Shown here: in pieces, positions 23,555 to 32,663 of the stretch
How the letters are laid out: the number at the start of each line of letters is the position of its first letter
How positions within the stretch are numbered: position 1 is the first letter of the stretch
NCBI RefSeq assembly: GCF_000021305.1
Contig: NC_011772.1
Location: 2,146,001-2,210,000 of the forward strand
Origin: Bacillus cereus G9842
Lineage (GTDB): Bacteria > Bacillota > Bacilli > Bacillales > Bacillaceae_G
Direction: 5' to 3'
DNA: 64,000 nt
Made by a program: the position numbers and the translations under genes
The notes under the pieces: generated by a model
The model's database searches: none
Told to the model about the DNA's origin: nothing
What the model saw: the letters and a program-made list of their open reading frames with translations, nothing else

Positions 23555-23606
23555 AAAAAAGCACTTAAGATTTGTGGGAATTTACAATCTTAAGTGCTTT
23601 TTTCAT
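23555..23606. terminator. Terminator after PBP gene
   Basis: Eighteen-base stem AAAAAAGCACTTAAGATT with AATCTTAAGTGCTTTTTT. Confidence 0.85.
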
Positions 23607-23825
23607 TTTGCTATAGAAAATTTTATGTTAAGGGCCGGATAGAAGAAAAAGAGTGAATGTAGTTTATGTGAAATGTAACGTAAAGAGAGAAATGATTGTA
23701 TGTATGGGTTATTCCGGAAAGGGACTAACTGTAATGGATTACATAAAGCATTAAATAAGTGGGAATTATATTCAAGTCTTTAATAAATGTCTTTCTTTAA
23801 CGGTTACTTTCGTTTGGAAAACAAT
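23607..23825. other. Intergenic, nothing convincing
   Basis: A 27-codon frame from ATG 23701 region lacks a proper ribosome site. No other signal. Confidence 0.35.
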
Positions 23826-23863
23826 AAAAAGTCGAATTTCTTATTTAAGAAATTCGACTTTTT
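23826..23863. terminator. Bidirectional terminator for the Pro-rich gene
   Basis: Near-perfect hairpin AAAAAGTCGAATTTCTTA/TAAGAAATTCGACTTTTT with only two unpaired bases. Confidence 0.8.
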
Positions 23864-23923
23864 ATGTTGAAACTGGATTAAAGGTTCGCTTTATTAAGAT
23901 GTAGGGTAATACAGTGATAGCTA

Positions 23924-24205
23924 TTAAATGTTAAACGTACCATAAAAATTTTGGAAATAAATTGAAGGGAAATGATAAAAGACTTGAGTCGGAGGTAGTG
24001 GAGGATAACTATGGCTATAAATGGTAGTACTACTTGGGTGTGCACCATGATGCCAAAATGAGGGGGTAACTTGACCGGGAATTTGATATTGTTGCCAAGT
24101 TGCGGGAAGTTCAATTCCTACATCGGAGCTAGCTGTATGAACTGCAGGAACATGTATCCCAGGAGTCGAAGGAACTACGGCAGTTACTCTTAATGATACC
24201 CACAT
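23924..24205 (-). CDS. Pro/His/aromatic-rich hypothetical protein, 93 aa
   Basis: AGGAGTG precedes ATG 24205. The product opens MWVSLRVTAVVPSTPGIHVP and ends with a Pro/Tyr/Phe-rich tail (SYPPLPPTQVFYHFPS...). It has no signal sequence, cysteine or charge clusters; composition resembles small spore structural proteins. Family not recognised. It has its own terminator at 23826-23863. Confidence 0.6.
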   Translation of the reverse strand: MWVSLRVTAVVPSTPGIHVPAVHTASSDVGIELPATWQQYQIPGQVTPSFWHHGAHPSSTTIYSHSYPPLPPTQVFYHFPSIYFQNFYGTFNI

Positions 24206-24440
24206 AAAATATTCACTCCTAAGTTGTGTTAATAAATTAGTATATTCTTTTCACACGTATAAAGGTACATATATAGGACTTTCGTTTAAAACATGCGTAC
24301 AAAGTCTTAAGACTAATGTAAGCTGATGGTGGACTATTTAATATGAAAAGATACGTCTATTTGCGGAGGGAAAAGAGATCAATAAAATGTACAATGAGGT
24401 TGTTAATCGTAATATTTTACGAGTGTATGGAGGTATTTTT

Positions 24441-25586
24441 ATGGAACGATTATGGACGAAATCATTTATTAAAATGACTTTCGCAATGTTATTTTTATTT
24501 ACAGGATTTTATTTACTTGTTCCAACGCTACCGCTCTTTATTAAAGAGATAGGTGGCAATGAATCGCAAGTTGGACTCATGATGGGGATGTTTACGATAG
24601 CTGCTGTAGTAATACGACCGATTATTGGAGGAATGCTAGATCAATATGGTAGAAGATCCTTTATTATTTTCGGACTTATCTTTTTTGGATTAACGATGTA
24701 TTCCTATAATATAGCATCGACTATTGTCCTTTTAGCTGTTTTACGTGTTATTCACGGAGTAACATGGGCTGTTTCTACAACAGCTGTTGGAACAGCAATA
24801 ACTGATATTATTCCAGATTCACGCCGTGGAGAAGGAATGGGCTGGTACGGGATGGCGATGACAATTGCAATGGCCATCGGACCTATGATTGGATTATGGG
24901 TTGTGCAAAATTATTCATTTAATGGTCTATTTTTATTAGCGACGTTGTTATCTTTTATGGCAGTCGTATTATCACTAATAACGAAGATGCCATTTACGCT
25001 ACAAAAAGAAAAAGGAAAAATTCAGCTATTTGAGAAATCCGTATTAACAATCACGATTGTAGTATTCTTTTTATCGTTTGCATATGGAGGAATAACAACC
25101 TTTTTACCGTTATTTGCATCATCAATTCATGTAAATCCGGGAACTTTCTTTCTTGTATATGCAATTGCATTAACAATTGTAAGACCAATTTCAGGGAAAC
25201 TATTAGATAAGTGTGGAGAAGTATTCATCATACTCCCAGCATTATGTATTACTATTTTAGCTATAGTTGTTTTAACTATTTCAAATGGTTTGATAGGTGT
25301 AATTATCGCAGCAACATTATACGGTATTGGATTTGGTTCAGCGCAGCCAGCTTTGCAAGCGGCAATGCTTACAATTGTCGATCCGAGTAAAAGAGGAGTT
25401 GCAAATGCTTCATTTTTTACAGCGTTTGATTTAGGAATCGGGTTAGGTGCTATTGTACTTGGAGTTGTTTCACAAATGTTTGGTTATCGTATTTTATTTT
25501 CAGGGAGTGCAATTTCAGCATTGATAGCCTTAATTATTTTCGTCTTCTTTGTAAAACAACGATTAGGAAAAAAAGAGTTTGTATAA
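24441..25586 (+). CDS. MFS transporter (12 helices)
   Basis: A 381-residue major facilitator. The loop 2-3 motif GGMLDQYGRRS matches the MFS A motif and the second half has the related GKLLDKCGE. The opening FTGFYLLVPTLPLFIKEIGG and overall layout resemble the drug/sugar efflux type (YwoG/YfkF-like) of bacilli; substrate unknown. ATG 24441 is placed by TGGAGGT; ATG 24387 is in frame but its ribosome site is 16 bases away. The YneR-like gene follows 15 bases later, so the two may be cotranscribed. Confidence 0.88.
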   Translation: MERLWTKSFIKMTFAMLFLFTGFYLLVPTLPLFIKEIGGNESQVGLMMGMFTIAAVVIRPIIGGMLDQYGRRSFIIFGLIFFGLTMYSYNIASTIVLLAVLRVIHGVTWAVSTTAVGTAITDIIPDSRRGEGMGWYGMAMTIAMAIGPMIGLWVVQNYSFNGLFLLATLLSFMAVVLSLITKMPFTLQKEKGKIQLFEKSVLTITIVVFFLSFAYGGITTFLPLFASSIHVNPGTFFLVYAIALTIVRPISGKLLDKCGEVFIILPALCITILAIVVLTISNGLIGVIIAATLYGIGFGSAQPALQAAMLTIVDPSKRGVANASFFTAFDLGIGLGAIVLGVVSQMFGYRILFSGSAISALIALIIFVFFVKQRLGKKEFV

Positions 25587-25601
25587 ACTGGAGGAATAAA
25601 G

Positions 25602-25892
25602 CTGGAAATTTCAATTGATCGTAAAGCTCTGCAATGGTTCCAGGAAGAATTACGTATAAAGCACGGTGAATCTGTACGTGTTACTGTAAGGTACGGAGGG
25701 GATAGTTCAATTCAGCCCGGATATTCTTTAGGGGTTGTTGCTGAGAAACCAGATGGAGAAATAGTGTCAGTTGAGAAGGAAGGTATTATATTTTTTGTAG
25801 ATTGTGATGATCTTTGGTATTTTCAAAACTATGATTTATTTGTAAGTTATCATGAGGAAATGGAAGAAATTCAATTTAATTATGTAAAATAA
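25602..25892 (+). CDS. yneR: HesB/YneR-type protein with probable CTG start
   Basis: The frame codes for EISIDRKALQWFQEELRIKH, GDSSIQPGYSLGVVA and FFVDCDDLWYFQNYDL, the features of the YneR branch of HesB/IscA-like proteins. These lack the three cluster-binding cysteines of true A-type carriers. The full-length frame has no ATG, GTG or TTG near its 5' end; CTG 25602 lies seven bases behind GGAGG and gives 96 residues, the expected family size. CTG initiation is rare, so the call rests on ribosome-site position and homology. Possibly cotranscribed with the MFS gene. Confidence 0.75.
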   Translation: MEISIDRKALQWFQEELRIKHGESVRVTVRYGGDSSIQPGYSLGVVAEKPDGEIVSVEKEGIIFFVDCDDLWYFQNYDLFVSYHEEMEEIQFNYVK

Positions 25893-25965
25893 TAACTTTA
25901 TTAAAAATGAATAAGTTTTATATAAAAATTATATTTAAGAGATAGTGAAATAAATATCATATAGT

Positions 25966-26000
25966 AACGAGCTGTATTTATGTATAGCTCGTTTTTTTTA
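25966..26000 (+). terminator. Terminator after YneR-like gene
   Basis: Stem AACGAGCT/AGCTCGTT (25966-25973, 25986-25993) and eight T residues. Confidence 0.8.
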
Positions 26001-26235
26001 TTTCTCAAATAAAATTAGAATAATTGTATATTTGGCGGTGTTATATGAAAAATCTTTATATCTTGTTTTTTAAAATACGCAAAGAAGTCTATTCTTTCTT
26101 TATAAAACATAAGAATTATTTTCAAAAAATTGTATTGTTACAGTAAGAAAAGTGTAGGAAACTTATCATTATAAAATAAATTGAAATCTTCTAAAAACTC
26201 TGATACATTGAAGTAGAAATGTAGTTTCACAATAT

Positions 26236-26249
26236 TGTAAAGGCTTACA
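26236..26249 (+). promoter_or_regulatory. Candidate CcpA (cre) site before mmgD
   Basis: TGTAAAGGCTTACA is a 6+2+6 dyad matching the cre consensus except for the central GG instead of CG. Carbon catabolite repression of the mmg operon is known in B. subtilis, which supports the reading. Confidence 0.4.
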
Positions 26250-26290
26250 GTTATGTGCACGAAGATCTATTAGGATTGGAGGAAATAATG

Positions 26291-27409
26291 ATGAAAGCTG
26301 AAGAAAAATTTTCCCCGGGATTAGATGGTATAGTGGCAGCGGAGACGAAAATTTCGTTTCTTGACACAGTAAAAGGTGAAATTGTAATTCAAGGGTATGA
26401 CTTAATCGAACTCTCAAAAACAAAAGAGTATTTAGACATTGTGCACCTTTTATTGGAGGAACACCTACCGAATGAAGATGAAAAAGCAACACTTGAAAAG
26501 AAACTAAAAGAAGAATATGCAGTACCAGAAGGTGTATTCAACGTACTAAAGGCATTGCCTAAAGAGACGCATCCCATGGATGGATTACGTACAGGTGTGT
26601 CAGCGTTAGCTGGTTACGATAATGATATCGAAAACCGCTCGTTAGAAGTGAATAAAAGCCGAGGGTACAAGCTGTTAAGTAAAGTGCCAAACATTGTAGC
26701 GAATAGCTATCATATTTTAAATAATGAGGAGCCAATTGAACCTCTTAAAGAATTATCTTATAGTGCGAATTTCTTCTATATGTTAACTGGTAAAAAACCA
26801 ACTGAACTTGAGGAAAAGATCTTTGATCGTTCCCTTGTTTTATATAGTGAGCATGAAATGCCAAACTCTACATTTACAGCTCGCGTTATTGCATCAACAC
26901 AATCAGATTTATACGGTGCTTTAACAGGTGCAGTTGCATCTTTAAAAGGAAGTTTACATGGCGGTGCAAATGAAGCGGTTATGTACATGCTTTTAGAAGC
27001 TGGTAATGTTGAGAAATTTGAAGAGTTATTACAGAAGAAACTATATAACAAAGAAAAAATTATGGGCTTTGGACACCGTGTTTATATGAAGAAGATGGAT
27101 CCAAGAGCACTTATGATGAAGGAAGCTTTAAAACAGTTATGTGATGTAAAAGGTGATTATACACTATATGAAATGTGTGAAGCTGGAGAAAAGATTATGG
27201 AAAAAGAAAAAGGAATTTATCCAAATCTTGATTATTATGCAGCTCCAGTATATTGGATGCTAGGTATTCCAATTCAACTTTATACACCAATCTTCTTTAG
27301 CTCTAGAACAGTGGGGTTATGTGCGCACGTTATTGAGCAACATGCAAATAATCGTTTGTTCCGTCCACGTGTAAATTATATTGGCGAGCGACATGTACTT
27401 AGTAAATAA
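26291..27409 (+). CDS. mmgD: 2-methylcitrate synthase / citrate synthase
   Basis: First step of the methylcitrate cycle: propionyl-CoA plus oxaloacetate gives 2-methylcitrate. The citrate synthase active-site segments are present: [18 protein letters not shown] and the C-terminal arginine region [10 protein letters not shown]. About 372 residues, normal for the small bacterial type. TTGGAGG at 26276-26282 favours ATG 26291 (8 bases); ATG 26288 is also possible. It heads a run of genes all on one strand (mmgD, prpD, prpB, acyl-CoA dehydrogenase, mmsB, mmsA). Clustering with prpD and prpB argues for methylcitrate rather than TCA use. Confidence 0.92.
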   Translation: MKAEEKFSPGLDGIVAAETKISFLDTVKGEIVIQGYDLIELSKTKEYLDIVHLLLEEHLPNEDEKATLEKKLKEEYAVPEGVFNVLKALPKETHPMDGLRTGVSALAGYDNDIENRSLEVNKSRGYKLLSKVPNIVANSYHILNNEEPIEPLKELSYSANFFYMLTGKKPTELEEKIFDRSLVLYSEHEMPNSTFTARVIASTQSDLYGALTGAVASLKGSLHGGANEAVMYMLLEAGNVEKFEELLQKKLYNKEKIMGFGHRVYMKKMDPRALMMKEALKQLCDVKGDYTLYEMCEAGEKIMEKEKGIYPNLDYYAAPVYWMLGIPIQLYTPIFFSSRTVGLCAHVIEQHANNRLFRPRVNYIGERHVLSK

Positions 27410-27442
27410 GAACAACTGGGGAGTTGTTAGCGCCGCCCGCCA

Positions 27443-27467
27443 GATGGGTGTTTGACCGACACCCATC
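27443..27467 (+). promoter_or_regulatory. Perfect hairpin between mmgD and prpD
   Basis: GATGGGTGT/ACACCCATC, nine base pairs around TTGACCG, with no T run. It may protect or define a processed mRNA end, or cause partial attenuation between the two genes. Confidence 0.5.
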
Positions 27468-27507
27468 ATTAATAATAACGAATTTTCGACAGAAAGGGAA
27501 GGATAGC

Positions 27508-28944
27508 ATGATTAAAACAAATGAAATTAAGCAAAAAGATGCATTATTAGAAGAGATTACCGATTATGTATTAAATAAAGAGGTTACTAGTGCAGAAGCA
27601 TTCAGTACAGCTCGTTACGTATTACTTGATACACTTGGATGTGGAATTTTAGCACTGCAATATCCAGAATGTACGAAATTACTAGGACCAGTTGTGCCAG
27701 GAACAATCGTGCCAAATGGTACACGTGTACCAGGTACGTCTTATGTACTAGATCCAGTAAAAGGTGCATTTAATATCGGATGTATGATCCGTTGGTTAGA
27801 CTATAACGATACTTGGCTTGCAGCAGAGTGGGGACATCCATCTGATAACCTAGGCGGAATTTTAGCGGTTGCAGATTATATTAGCCGTGTTCGTATTTCA
27901 GAAGGAAAAGAAGCTTTAAAAGTACGTGAAGTATTAGAAATGATGATTAAAGCACATGAGATTCAAGGCGTGCTCGCTTTAGAAAACAGCTTAAACAGAG
28001 TTGGTCTTGACCATGTATTATATGTAAAAGTAGCAACAACTGCAGTAGTTGCGAAAATGCTTGGCGGAACACGTGAAGAAATCTTTAATGCATTATCACA
28101 TGCGTGGATTGATAATTCTAGTCTTCGTACATATCGTCATGCTCCAAATACGGGCTCACGTAAATCATGGGCTGCAGGTGACGCAACGAGCCGCGGTGTT
28201 CATCTTGCAATGACTGCTCTAAAAGGTGAAATGGGTTATCCAACGGCCCTATCTGCACCAGGATGGGGATTCCAAGATGTATTATTCAATAAACAGGAAT
28301 TAAAATTAGCAAGACCACTAGAGTCATATGTAATGGAAAATGTATTATTTAAAGTGTCATATCCAGCAGAATTCCATGCACAAACGGCTGCAGAATGTGC
28401 AGTGAAGTTGCATCCGGAAATTAAAGAGAGATTAGATGAAATTGACCGTATTACAATTACAACTCATGAATCAGCAATTCGTATTATTGATAAAGAAGGT
28501 CCATTAAATAACCCAGCTGATCGTGATCATTGCTTACAATACATTACGGCAATTGGTTTATTAAAAGGAGATATCGTTGCAGACGATTATGAAGATGCAG
28601 TAGCAAACGATCCACGTGTAGATGAATTACGTAATAAGATGGTTGTTGTTGAAAACAAACAGTACAGTTTAGATTACCTTGACCCGAACAAGCGCTCAAT
28701 CGCCAACGCTGTTCAAGTTCACTTTAAAGATGGCACAGTAACAGAAAATGTGGAATGTGAATATCCACTTGGTCACCGTTTCCGTAGAGACGAAGCAATC
28801 CCAAAAGTTGTTCAAAAGTTCACTGCAAATATGGCAGGTCATTATTCTAGTAAGCAACAAGAACAAATTCATGAAGTTTGTTTAAATGAAGAAAAACTAG
28901 AAAATATGAATGTAAACGAATTTGTAGATCTATTCTTAATTTAA
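27508..28944 (+). CDS. prpD: 2-methylcitrate dehydratase
   Basis: A 478-residue MmgE/PrpD-family protein that dehydrates 2-methylcitrate to 2-methylaconitate. Full length with typical segments ([42 protein letters not shown] split across the centre, [10 protein letters not shown]). The start ATG 27508 follows GGGAAGGA; an earlier in-frame ATG at 27424 would cover the intergenic hairpin and is rejected. It lies 18 bases before prpB. Called mmgE in B. subtilis. Confidence 0.94.
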   Translation: MIKTNEIKQKDALLEEITDYVLNKEVTSAEAFSTARYVLLDTLGCGILALQYPECTKLLGPVVPGTIVPNGTRVPGTSYVLDPVKGAFNIGCMIRWLDYNDTWLAAEWGHPSDNLGGILAVADYISRVRISEGKEALKVREVLEMMIKAHEIQGVLALENSLNRVGLDHVLYVKVATTAVVAKMLGGTREEIFNALSHAWIDNSSLRTYRHAPNTGSRKSWAAGDATSRGVHLAMTALKGEMGYPTALSAPGWGFQDVLFNKQELKLARPLESYVMENVLFKVSYPAEFHAQTAAECAVKLHPEIKERLDEIDRITITTHESAIRIIDKEGPLNNPADRDHCLQYITAIGLLKGDIVADDYEDAVANDPRVDELRNKMVVVENKQYSLDYLDPNKRSIANAVQVHFKDGTVTENVECEYPLGHRFRRDEAIPKVVQKFTANMAGHYSSKQQEQIHEVCLNEEKLENMNVNEFVDLFLI

Positions 28945-28962
28945 TAATAGGGGGAATTTAGA

Positions 28963-29871
28963 ATGGCTTGGGTTGTGAAAAAGCAGTCAACACAAGAGGA
29001 GCTTGCGAATCGATTCCGAGCTTTAGTAGAAGCAAATGAAATTTTGCAAATTCCAGGTGCTCATGATGCAATGGCGGCTTTAGTTGCAAAAAATACAGGT
29101 TTTTCAGCTCTTTATTTATCCGGAGCTGCTTATACTGCAAGTAAAGGGTTACCAGATTTAGGTATCGTGACGTCTACTGAAGTGGCTGAGAGAGCAAGAG
29201 ATTTAGTAAGAGCTACAGACTTACCTGTTCTTGTTGACATTGATACAGGATTTGGTGGTGTACTAAATGTAGCGAGAACAGCTGTAGAAATGATGGAAGC
29301 GAAAGTAGCAGCTGTCCAAATTGAAGATCAGCAATTACCAAAAAAATGTGGACATTTAAATGGTAAGAAACTTGTTACTACAGAAGAATTGGTTCAAAAA
29401 ATTAAAGCAATTAAAGAAGTTGCACCGAGCTTATACATTGTAGCACGTACTGATGCTCGCGGCGTTGAAGGATTAGATGAAGCAATTGAAAGAGCAAATG
29501 CATATGTAAAAGCCGGTGCAGATGCAATTTTCCCTGAAGCGCTTCAATCAGAGGAAGAATTCCGTCTATTTAATAGTAAGGTAAATGCACCTTTACTTGC
29601 GAATATGACTGAATTCGGAAAAACTCCATATTATAGTGCAGAGGAATTTGCGAATATGGGCTTTCAAATGGTTATTTATCCTGTAACTTCACTTCGCGTT
29701 GCAGCGAAAGCGTATGAAAATGTGTTTACTTTGATTAAAGAAACAGGTTCTCAAAAAGATGCACTTTCTAATATGCAAACGAGAAGTGAATTATACGAAA
29801 CAATTTCATATCATGACTTTGAAGAGTTAGATACTGGTATTGCAAAAACAGTATTATCAGAAGATCAATAG
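28963..29871 (+). CDS. prpB: 2-methylisocitrate lyase
   Basis: A 302-residue isocitrate lyase/PEP mutase family enzyme that splits 2-methylisocitrate into pyruvate and succinate. Signature KKCGHLNGK with the catalytic cysteine is present, along with DIDTGFGG and the metal-binding QIEDQ and ARTDA segments. Ribosome site AGGGGGAA. Equivalent to B. subtilis yqiQ/mmgF. The cycle's aconitase step would use the general aconitase elsewhere in the genome. Confidence 0.94.
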   Translation: MAWVVKKQSTQEELANRFRALVEANEILQIPGAHDAMAALVAKNTGFSALYLSGAAYTASKGLPDLGIVTSTEVAERARDLVRATDLPVLVDIDTGFGGVLNVARTAVEMMEAKVAAVQIEDQQLPKKCGHLNGKKLVTTEELVQKIKAIKEVAPSLYIVARTDARGVEGLDEAIERANAYVKAGADAIFPEALQSEEEFRLFNSKVNAPLLANMTEFGKTPYYSAEEFANMGFQMVIYPVTSLRVAAKAYENVFTLIKETGSQKDALSNMQTRSELYETISYHDFEELDTGIAKTVLSEDQ

Positions 29872-29888
29872 ATAAAGCAGTGAAGGCG

Positions 29889-30011
29889 ATGAAAATACAT
29901 CTTTGGCAAAATAAAATGCTTGATGTGAAAAATCATCGCCTTCTATTTTCAAAAAAAGATATTCCACTCATCGTAGACGAGCATAAGCAAAAAGCTATGA
30001 AAGCCGAATGA
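29889..30011 (+). CDS. 40-codon ORF within the operon
   Basis: ATG 29889 to TGA 30009-30011 codes for a basic, Lys-rich 40-residue peptide (MKIHLWQNKMLDVKNH...). It fits tightly between prpB (17 bases) and the acyl-CoA dehydrogenase gene (13 bases). The ribosome site is weak (GTGAAGG, close to the ATG). No family recognised. It could be a true small protein, a translational linker or a remnant. Confidence 0.45.
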   Translation: MKIHLWQNKMLDVKNHRLLFSKKDIPLIVDEHKQKAMKAE

Positions 30012-30024
30012 TAGGGGGATACAT

Positions 30025-31734
30025 ATGGAGAAAACGAAGTTACCATGGGATGAATTTTTTTCACTCAATAAAGATATAAATCATACTTACTTTACACCAG
30101 AAGATTTTTCAGGTGATGAAGATTTAATCGCAAAAACGACAGAACAATTCGTTAAACAAGAAATTGTTCCACAAATGGAGAATATTGAACAACATAACTA
30201 TAAAGTTTCTCGTCAATTATTTGAGAAAGCTGGGGAACTTGGATTATTAGGCATTGAGGTACCAGAAGATTATGGCGGGTTCGAGTTAGGAAAGGCTGTC
30301 TCAGGTCTTGTAGCAGAGAAAATGGGTTACGCTGGTGCATTTAGCGTTTCATTTAATATACACGCTGGTGTCGGTACATTGCCTTACATATATTACGGAA
30401 CGAAAGAACAGAAAGAAAAATATTTACCAAAAATCGCATCGGGAGAATGGATTGGGGCTTATGCTTTAACTGAGCCAAATGCTGGTTCGGATGCATTAAG
30501 TGCAAAAACGAGCGCAGTATTGAATGAAGAGGGAACAGCTTGGAAGTTAAATGGTGAGAAGCAATGGATTACAAATGCTCATATGGCAGATGTATACGTT
30601 GTTTTTGCGAAGACAAATAAAGGAATGACAGCATTTATTGTCGAAAGAACATGTGAAGGTGTATCCATTGGGTTAGAAGAAAAGAAAATGGGTATTAAAG
30701 GTTCTTCAACGGCGACTCTTATTTTAGAAGATGTTGTCATCCCTGTTGAAAATGTTTTAGGGGAAGTTGGGAAAGGGCATCACGTAGCTCTTAATATTCT
30801 TAACTTTGCTAGACTTAAACTTGCTTTTGGAAATATTGGAACAGCAAAACAAGCAATTGGTTTGTCGGTTCAATATGGAAAAGAGCGAAAACAGTTCCAA
30901 ACGGAATTAGTAGACTTTACGATGATTCAAGAGAAAATTGCAAATATGATCATTGCTACATATGGAGCCGAAAGTGCAGCTTACCGTACAGCAGGTGTAA
31001 TTGATGAAGCAATTCATGAGAGCGATGAAGATCTTATGAAAAAAATGTCTCAATTTGCAATTGAATGTGCACTAAATAAAGTAAATGCTTCTGAAACACT
31101 TGCTTATATTGTAGATGAAGCTGTACAAATTCATGGTGGTTACGGTTATATGCAAGAGTACGAGGTAGAACGATTGTATCGTGATGCTAGAATTAGTCGT
31201 ATTTTTGAAGGAACGAACGAAATTAATAGATTAACAGTTGCCAAAATGTTAATGAAGCAAATCGAACAATTAGAAGATACTGAAGTAGAAAGTGATGTAG
31301 CAAATGTCGAAAGAAACCATCGTTACATTTTATTAGCGAAAAAATTGTTGAAACAATCTTTGAAAACGCTCTCTAAAACTCCAAGTCTAAAAATCGACCA
31401 AGAACAAGAATATTCACGTGTAATATCAAATATGTTGACGGACGTGTACGTCATGGAATCAGCGTTTTTACGTACGAGAAAAGCAGTAAGTAAAAATGGT
31501 GAGGAAAAAGAACGTACGAAGCAACAAATAACGGATGTTATTTGTGAAGAAGGATATCGTAAAGTAGAAGAAGCGGCGATTTCTGTACTTTCAGCGGCTG
31601 TCACAGAAGAAAAAGATAGACATGTGATTTTAGCTGAAATCCGTCAATTATTAGTACCTTTATACACGAACGTATTTATGAAGAAGAGAGAAATTGCGAA
31701 AGCTATTATAAATCGTGGGAAATATATTGTGTAA
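30025..31734 (+). CDS. Acyl-CoA dehydrogenase, long form
   Basis: A 569-residue FAD-dependent acyl-CoA dehydrogenase. Residues 30-400 carry the classic fold with YALTEPNAGSDA, WITNA, the FAD/ETF region QIHGGYGYMQEYEVERLYRDAR (in parts) and FEGTNEINR; a C-terminal extension of about 170 residues makes it similar in layout to VLCAD and Bacillus FadE. Within an operon containing mmsB and mmsA it most likely oxidises isobutyryl-CoA or related branched acyl-CoA, but a broader fatty-acid role is possible. Ribosome site AGGGGGAT. Confidence 0.9.
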   Translation: MEKTKLPWDEFFSLNKDINHTYFTPEDFSGDEDLIAKTTEQFVKQEIVPQMENIEQHNYKVSRQLFEKAGELGLLGIEVPEDYGGFELGKAVSGLVAEKMGYAGAFSVSFNIHAGVGTLPYIYYGTKEQKEKYLPKIASGEWIGAYALTEPNAGSDALSAKTSAVLNEEGTAWKLNGEKQWITNAHMADVYVVFAKTNKGMTAFIVERTCEGVSIGLEEKKMGIKGSSTATLILEDVVIPVENVLGEVGKGHHVALNILNFARLKLAFGNIGTAKQAIGLSVQYGKERKQFQTELVDFTMIQEKIANMIIATYGAESAAYRTAGVIDEAIHESDEDLMKKMSQFAIECALNKVNASETLAYIVDEAVQIHGGYGYMQEYEVERLYRDARISRIFEGTNEINRLTVAKMLMKQIEQLEDTEVESDVANVERNHRYILLAKKLLKQSLKTLSKTPSLKIDQEQEYSRVISNMLTDVYVMESAFLRTRKAVSKNGEEKERTKQQITDVICEEGYRKVEEAAISVLSAAVTEEKDRHVILAEIRQLLVPLYTNVFMKKREIAKAIINRGKYIV

Positions 31735-31750
31735 ATAGGAGGAAAGCGAT

Positions 31751-32641
31751 ATGAAAAAGATTGGTTTTATCGGTTTAGGTAACATGGGTCTTCCGATGTC
31801 AAAAAATCTAGTTAAATCAGGTTACACGGTATATGGCGTGGACTTAAATAAAGAGGCAGAAGCGTCCTTTGAAAAAGAAGGCGGAATTATCGGTCTATCA
31901 ATCTTAAAACTAGCAGAAACATGTGATGTAGTTTTTACAAGTTTACCTTCACCTCGTGCTGTTGAAGCGGTATATTTTGGAGCAGAAGGATTATTTGAAA
32001 ATGGTCACTCGAATGTAGTTTTCATTGATACAAGTACGGTATCGCCGCAGTTAAACAAACAATTAGAGGAAGTTGCAAAGGAAAAGAAAGTAGACTTTTT
32101 AGCAGCACCTGTGAGTGGTGGAGTAATCGGAGCCGAAAACCGTACATTAACGTTTATGGTTGGTGGATCAAAAGAGGTATATGAGAAAACGGAATCTATC
32201 ATGGGCGTACTAGGCGCGAACATTTTCCACGTTAGTGAGCAGATTGATAGTGGTACAACTGTTAAGTTAATTAATAACTTATTAATTGGTTTTTATACAG
32301 CTGGAGTGAGTGAAGCTTTAACATTAGCGAAAAAGAACAATATGGATTTAGATAAAATGTTTGATATTTTAAATGTAAGTTACGGTCAAAGTAGAATTTA
32401 TGAACGTAATTTTAAAAGTTTTATAGCACCTGAAAACTACGAGCCAGGATTTACTGTGAACTTATTGAAGAAAGATTTAGGATTTGCAGTTGACTTAGCT
32501 AAGGAAAGCGAACTCCATTTACCGGTAAGCGAAATGTTATTAAACGTATATGACGAAGCTAGTCAAGCTGGATATGGTGAAAACGATATGGCTGCTTTAT
32601 ATAAGAAAGTTAGCGAGCAATTAATTTCTAATCAAAAATAA
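31751..32641 (+). CDS. mmsB: 3-hydroxyisobutyrate dehydrogenase
   Basis: A 296-residue beta-hydroxyacid dehydrogenase oxidising 3-hydroxyisobutyrate to methylmalonate semialdehyde with NAD. N-terminal [16 protein letters not shown] binds the dinucleotide; substrate-site [11 protein letters not shown] and a catalytic lysine in TTVKLINN follow. Ribosome site AGGAGG at proper spacing. It stands directly before mmsA, the next enzyme of valine breakdown. Confidence 0.93.
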   Translation: MKKIGFIGLGNMGLPMSKNLVKSGYTVYGVDLNKEAEASFEKEGGIIGLSILKLAETCDVVFTSLPSPRAVEAVYFGAEGLFENGHSNVVFIDTSTVSPQLNKQLEEVAKEKKVDFLAAPVSGGVIGAENRTLTFMVGGSKEVYEKTESIMGVLGANIFHVSEQIDSGTTVKLINNLLIGFYTAGVSEALTLAKKNNMDLDKMFDILNVSYGQSRIYERNFKSFIAPENYEPGFTVNLLKKDLGFAVDLAKESELHLPVSEMLLNVYDEASQAGYGENDMAALYKKVSEQLISNQK

Positions 32642-32663
32642 ATTATACAAAGGAGAGAATACA

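Noticed and set aside
27424..27507. Upstream start for prpD
   Set aside because: It would place the intergenic hairpin in coding sequence, while ATG 27508 has a good ribosome site and fits family length.
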